DNA of 64,000 nt from Planctomycetota bacterium. GTDB lineage: Bacteria; Planctomycetota; PLA2; JAEUHO01. Of the stretch, positions 60,723-64,000 are shown piece after piece (position 1 is the stretch's first letter; the number at the start of each line of letters is the position of its first letter). The DNA lies in the NCBI GenBank assembly GCA_020851795.1, contig JADZCA010000024.1, positions 1-64,000 on the forward strand, in the 5' to 3' direction. A model generated the notes under the pieces. That model did no database searches. It was given only the letters and a program-made list of their open reading frames with translations, and was not told the DNA's origin. The position numbers and the translations under genes are program-made.

Positions 60723-61639
60723 CCGGTCGCTTCCTCGGCCTGACCTTCGCCCCTGTCACGCTCGCCGACCGCGACGCCCTCACGTCGCTGCTGCGCCGCT
60801 TCCCGCAGCGCATCTCCGGCTACACGTTCGCGTCGCTCGTCGCGTGGGCGCGGCCGTTCGCGTTCGGGTGGACCCGCCTCTCCGACGACGCCGTGCTCCT
60901 CTCGCGCGCCTTCGGGCCGGCGGGCGAGACGCACCTGCTCCAGCCGCTCGGCCGCCTGCGGGCGCAGGACCGCGCCCGCCTGCTCGACGAGGCGGCCCGC
61001 CTGCCCTACGCGCTGCGCCTGCTCAGCGTCTCGTCGGAGTTCCTCGCGCAGGAACCCGAGCTCGCCGCGGCCTTCGACGCCGTCGAGGACCGCGCGGGCG
61101 CCAACTACCTCTACCGCGTCGGCGACCTCGTGGACCTGCCCGGCCGCCGCTACAGCAAGAAGCGCAACCTGATCGCGCAGTTCGAGGCCGCCCACGGCGA
61201 GGCGCGCGTCGAGCCCCTCGACGCCGCGTGCGGGTCCGCGTGCCTCGACGCCCTCCTCGCGCTCGCACGCGCGCAGGGCGAGGCCAACGAGGACCGCAAC
61301 CTCGCGATGGAGCTCGAAGCCCTCGAGTTCACGCTGCCGCGCCTCGACGTCCTCGAGCAGGACGGCGTGCTCGTGCGCGTGGACGGGCGTCCCGCCGCGT
61401 TCTCCGTCCTCGAGCGCCTCTCGCCCGACGTCGCCGCCGTGCACTTCGAGAAGGCCGACCGCACCGTCAAGGGGCTCTACCAGATCGTCAACCGCGCCTC
61501 CGCGCGCCGCATCGCCGCCCTCGGCTGCACCGTCGTCAACCGCGAGGAGGACCTCGGCGACGACGGGCTGCGGCAGGCGAAGCTCTCCTACCACCCCTTC
61601 GAGATCGCCGAGGTCTTCGACCTCACGCTGCGCCGCTGA
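60719..61639 (+). CDS. DUF2156 family protein (aminoacyl-lipid transferase-like)
   Basis: A 306-residue protein resembling DUF2156, the catalytic GNAT-like fold found at the C-terminus of phosphatidylglycerol lysyltransferases but here without the membrane part. Recognisable parts are RFPQRISGYTFASLVAWARP, ANYLYRVGDLVDLPGRRYSK followed by KRNLIAQFE, and the C-terminal GLYQIVNRASARRIAALGCT and YHPFEIAEVF. The start is the GTG at 60719 overlapping the GNAT gene. Cytosolic transfer of an aminoacyl group is plausible but unproven. Confidence 0.8.
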   Translation: MTGRFLGLTFAPVTLADRDALTSLLRRFPQRISGYTFASLVAWARPFAFGWTRLSDDAVLLSRAFGPAGETHLLQPLGRLRAQDRARLLDEAARLPYALRLLSVSSEFLAQEPELAAAFDAVEDRAGANYLYRVGDLVDLPGRRYSKKRNLIAQFEAAHGEARVEPLDAACGSACLDALLALARAQGEANEDRNLAMELEALEFTLPRLDVLEQDGVLVRVDGRPAAFSVLERLSPDVAAVHFEKADRTVKGLYQIVNRASARRIAALGCTVVNREEDLGDDGLRQAKLSYHPFEIAEVFDLTLRR

Positions 61640-61647
61640 CGCGCCGC

Positions 61648-63504
<1,857 letters not shown>

Positions 63505-63682
63505 GCGAACCCCGAAGGGTAGCCCGGTTCCGCGCGCGCCCCCCCATCCGTCCGCCCGACGCACCCGACGAGGCCCCTCGCCGCCGGCCGACCGACGACC
63601 GGGCCCCCGGCGAGGGCCCGCGCTCCGCGGCCGGTGATCGAGCGCCGCGACGCGCCACGGGGCGCGGACGTAGCATCCTCGC

Positions 63683-64000
63683 GTGGGCCGCGCCTCCCGC
63701 CCCGACCGCCCCGTCGAGCCGCTCGGCCCCGAGGCGGCGCGCGCCGACGTCGGAGGCTTGCGGACTCGCCCTGCGCGGCGGAGCCGGCGCCGCGCCGTCG
63801 TCGTCCTGCTCAGCGTCGGCGGCGTCCTCGCGGCGGGCGTGCTCGGACGGGGGACCACCGTCTTCGACGCGTCCGACGGCACGCCGCCCGTCGTCGCGAC
63901 AGCGCCCGAAGGTCCGCCGGTGGCCGACGAGGGTGCGCTCGCGGCCGGCGCGACGCGGCTCCGCGCCGTGGCGCGCAAAGACGCCGACGCCGCACACGAC
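63683..64000 (+). CDS. Partial membrane protein, runs off the window
   Basis: A frame opens at GTG 63683, immediately after an in-frame TAG at 63671, and continues to the end of the window without a stop (106 residues visible). It has a basic N-terminus, then one hydrophobic segment ([18 protein letters not shown], about residues 39-56), then a proline- and alanine-rich stretch. This fits a single-pass membrane or secreted protein. Divergent from the DEAD-box gene. No family can be assigned from the visible part. Confidence 0.55.
   Translation, partial: MGRASRPDRPVEPLGPEAARADVGGLRTRPARRSRRRAVVVLLSVGGVLAAGVLGRGTTVFDASDGTPPVVATAPEGPPVADEGALAAGATRLRAVARKDADAAHD

Overview
The window is very GC-rich (about 70% by eye) bacterial DNA with no rRNA, a single tRNA (Asn) and dense genes, many joined by 4-bp ATGA or GTGA overlaps. 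An ECF sigma factor fused through a membrane segment to a long chain of carboxypeptidase-regulatory-like beta domains, a second large secreted protein of the same kind, and DUF2924/serine-recombinase cassettes all point to a high-GC planctomycete. That assignment is inferred from gene style, not from a marker gene.

Layout. 1-2.6 kb: most of an IS21-family insertion sequence (istA, istB) whose left tip lies outside the window. 2.6-5.2 kb: small accessory genes (HNH nuclease, a second HNH remnant, DUF6572-like, CPCC cysteine-rich protein, unknowns). 5.2-13.9 kb: integrative element 1, with paired small genes on the minus strand, then a plus-strand run of an unknown protein, a helix-turn-helix excisionase-like protein, a DUF3854/DUF927 replication protein, a TubC_N/zinc protein, two DUF2924-type proteins, a large serine recombinase and a terminal HTH protein. 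14-19 kb: a retropepsin-like lipoprotein, a fragment of a third copy of the terminal HTH gene, and the sigma-factor/beta-domain fusion. 19.1-19.4 kb: copy 1 of a 280-bp repeat. 19.5-41.6 kb: one 22-kb minus-strand defence operon, a complete class 1 DISARM set (drmD, drmMI, drmA, drmB, drmC) continuing with no gap into DUF6361, a phospholipase-D-like protein, a second SNF2-type helicase, an unknown protein, a small unknown protein and a PD-(D/E)XK-like nuclease. 41.9-43.3 kb: a phage-like packet (terminase small subunit, Phd/YefM antitoxin, frameshifted HNH). 43.4-45.8 kb: a secreted protein. 45.9-55.9 kb: integrative element 2, built like element 1 but with a different replication protein (prim-pol-like plus DUF3987). 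56-59 kb: a possible HEPN protein and a secreted beta-domain protein. 59.1-59.5 kb: copy 2 of the 280-bp repeat, running into the 3' end of tRNA-Asn. 59.5-64 kb: ordinary chromosomal genes (HAD hydrolase, GNAT, DUF2156, DEAD-box helicase, start of a membrane protein).

How it fits together. The interval between the two 280-bp repeats (about 40 kb) looks like a tRNA-Asn-associated defence island, and material to its left may be a tandem accretion of the same type. Elements 1 and 2 share their recombination and regulatory genes but carry unrelated replication proteins. Each carries a different, highly organised array of short DNA repeats inside coding sequence: 11 copies of GGTTTCGTCGCC in element 2, and a mirror-symmetric CTCCAC/GTGGAG array in element 1. 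These are the best candidates for replication origins or partition/operator sites, and with the DISARM extension they are the most interesting parts of the window.
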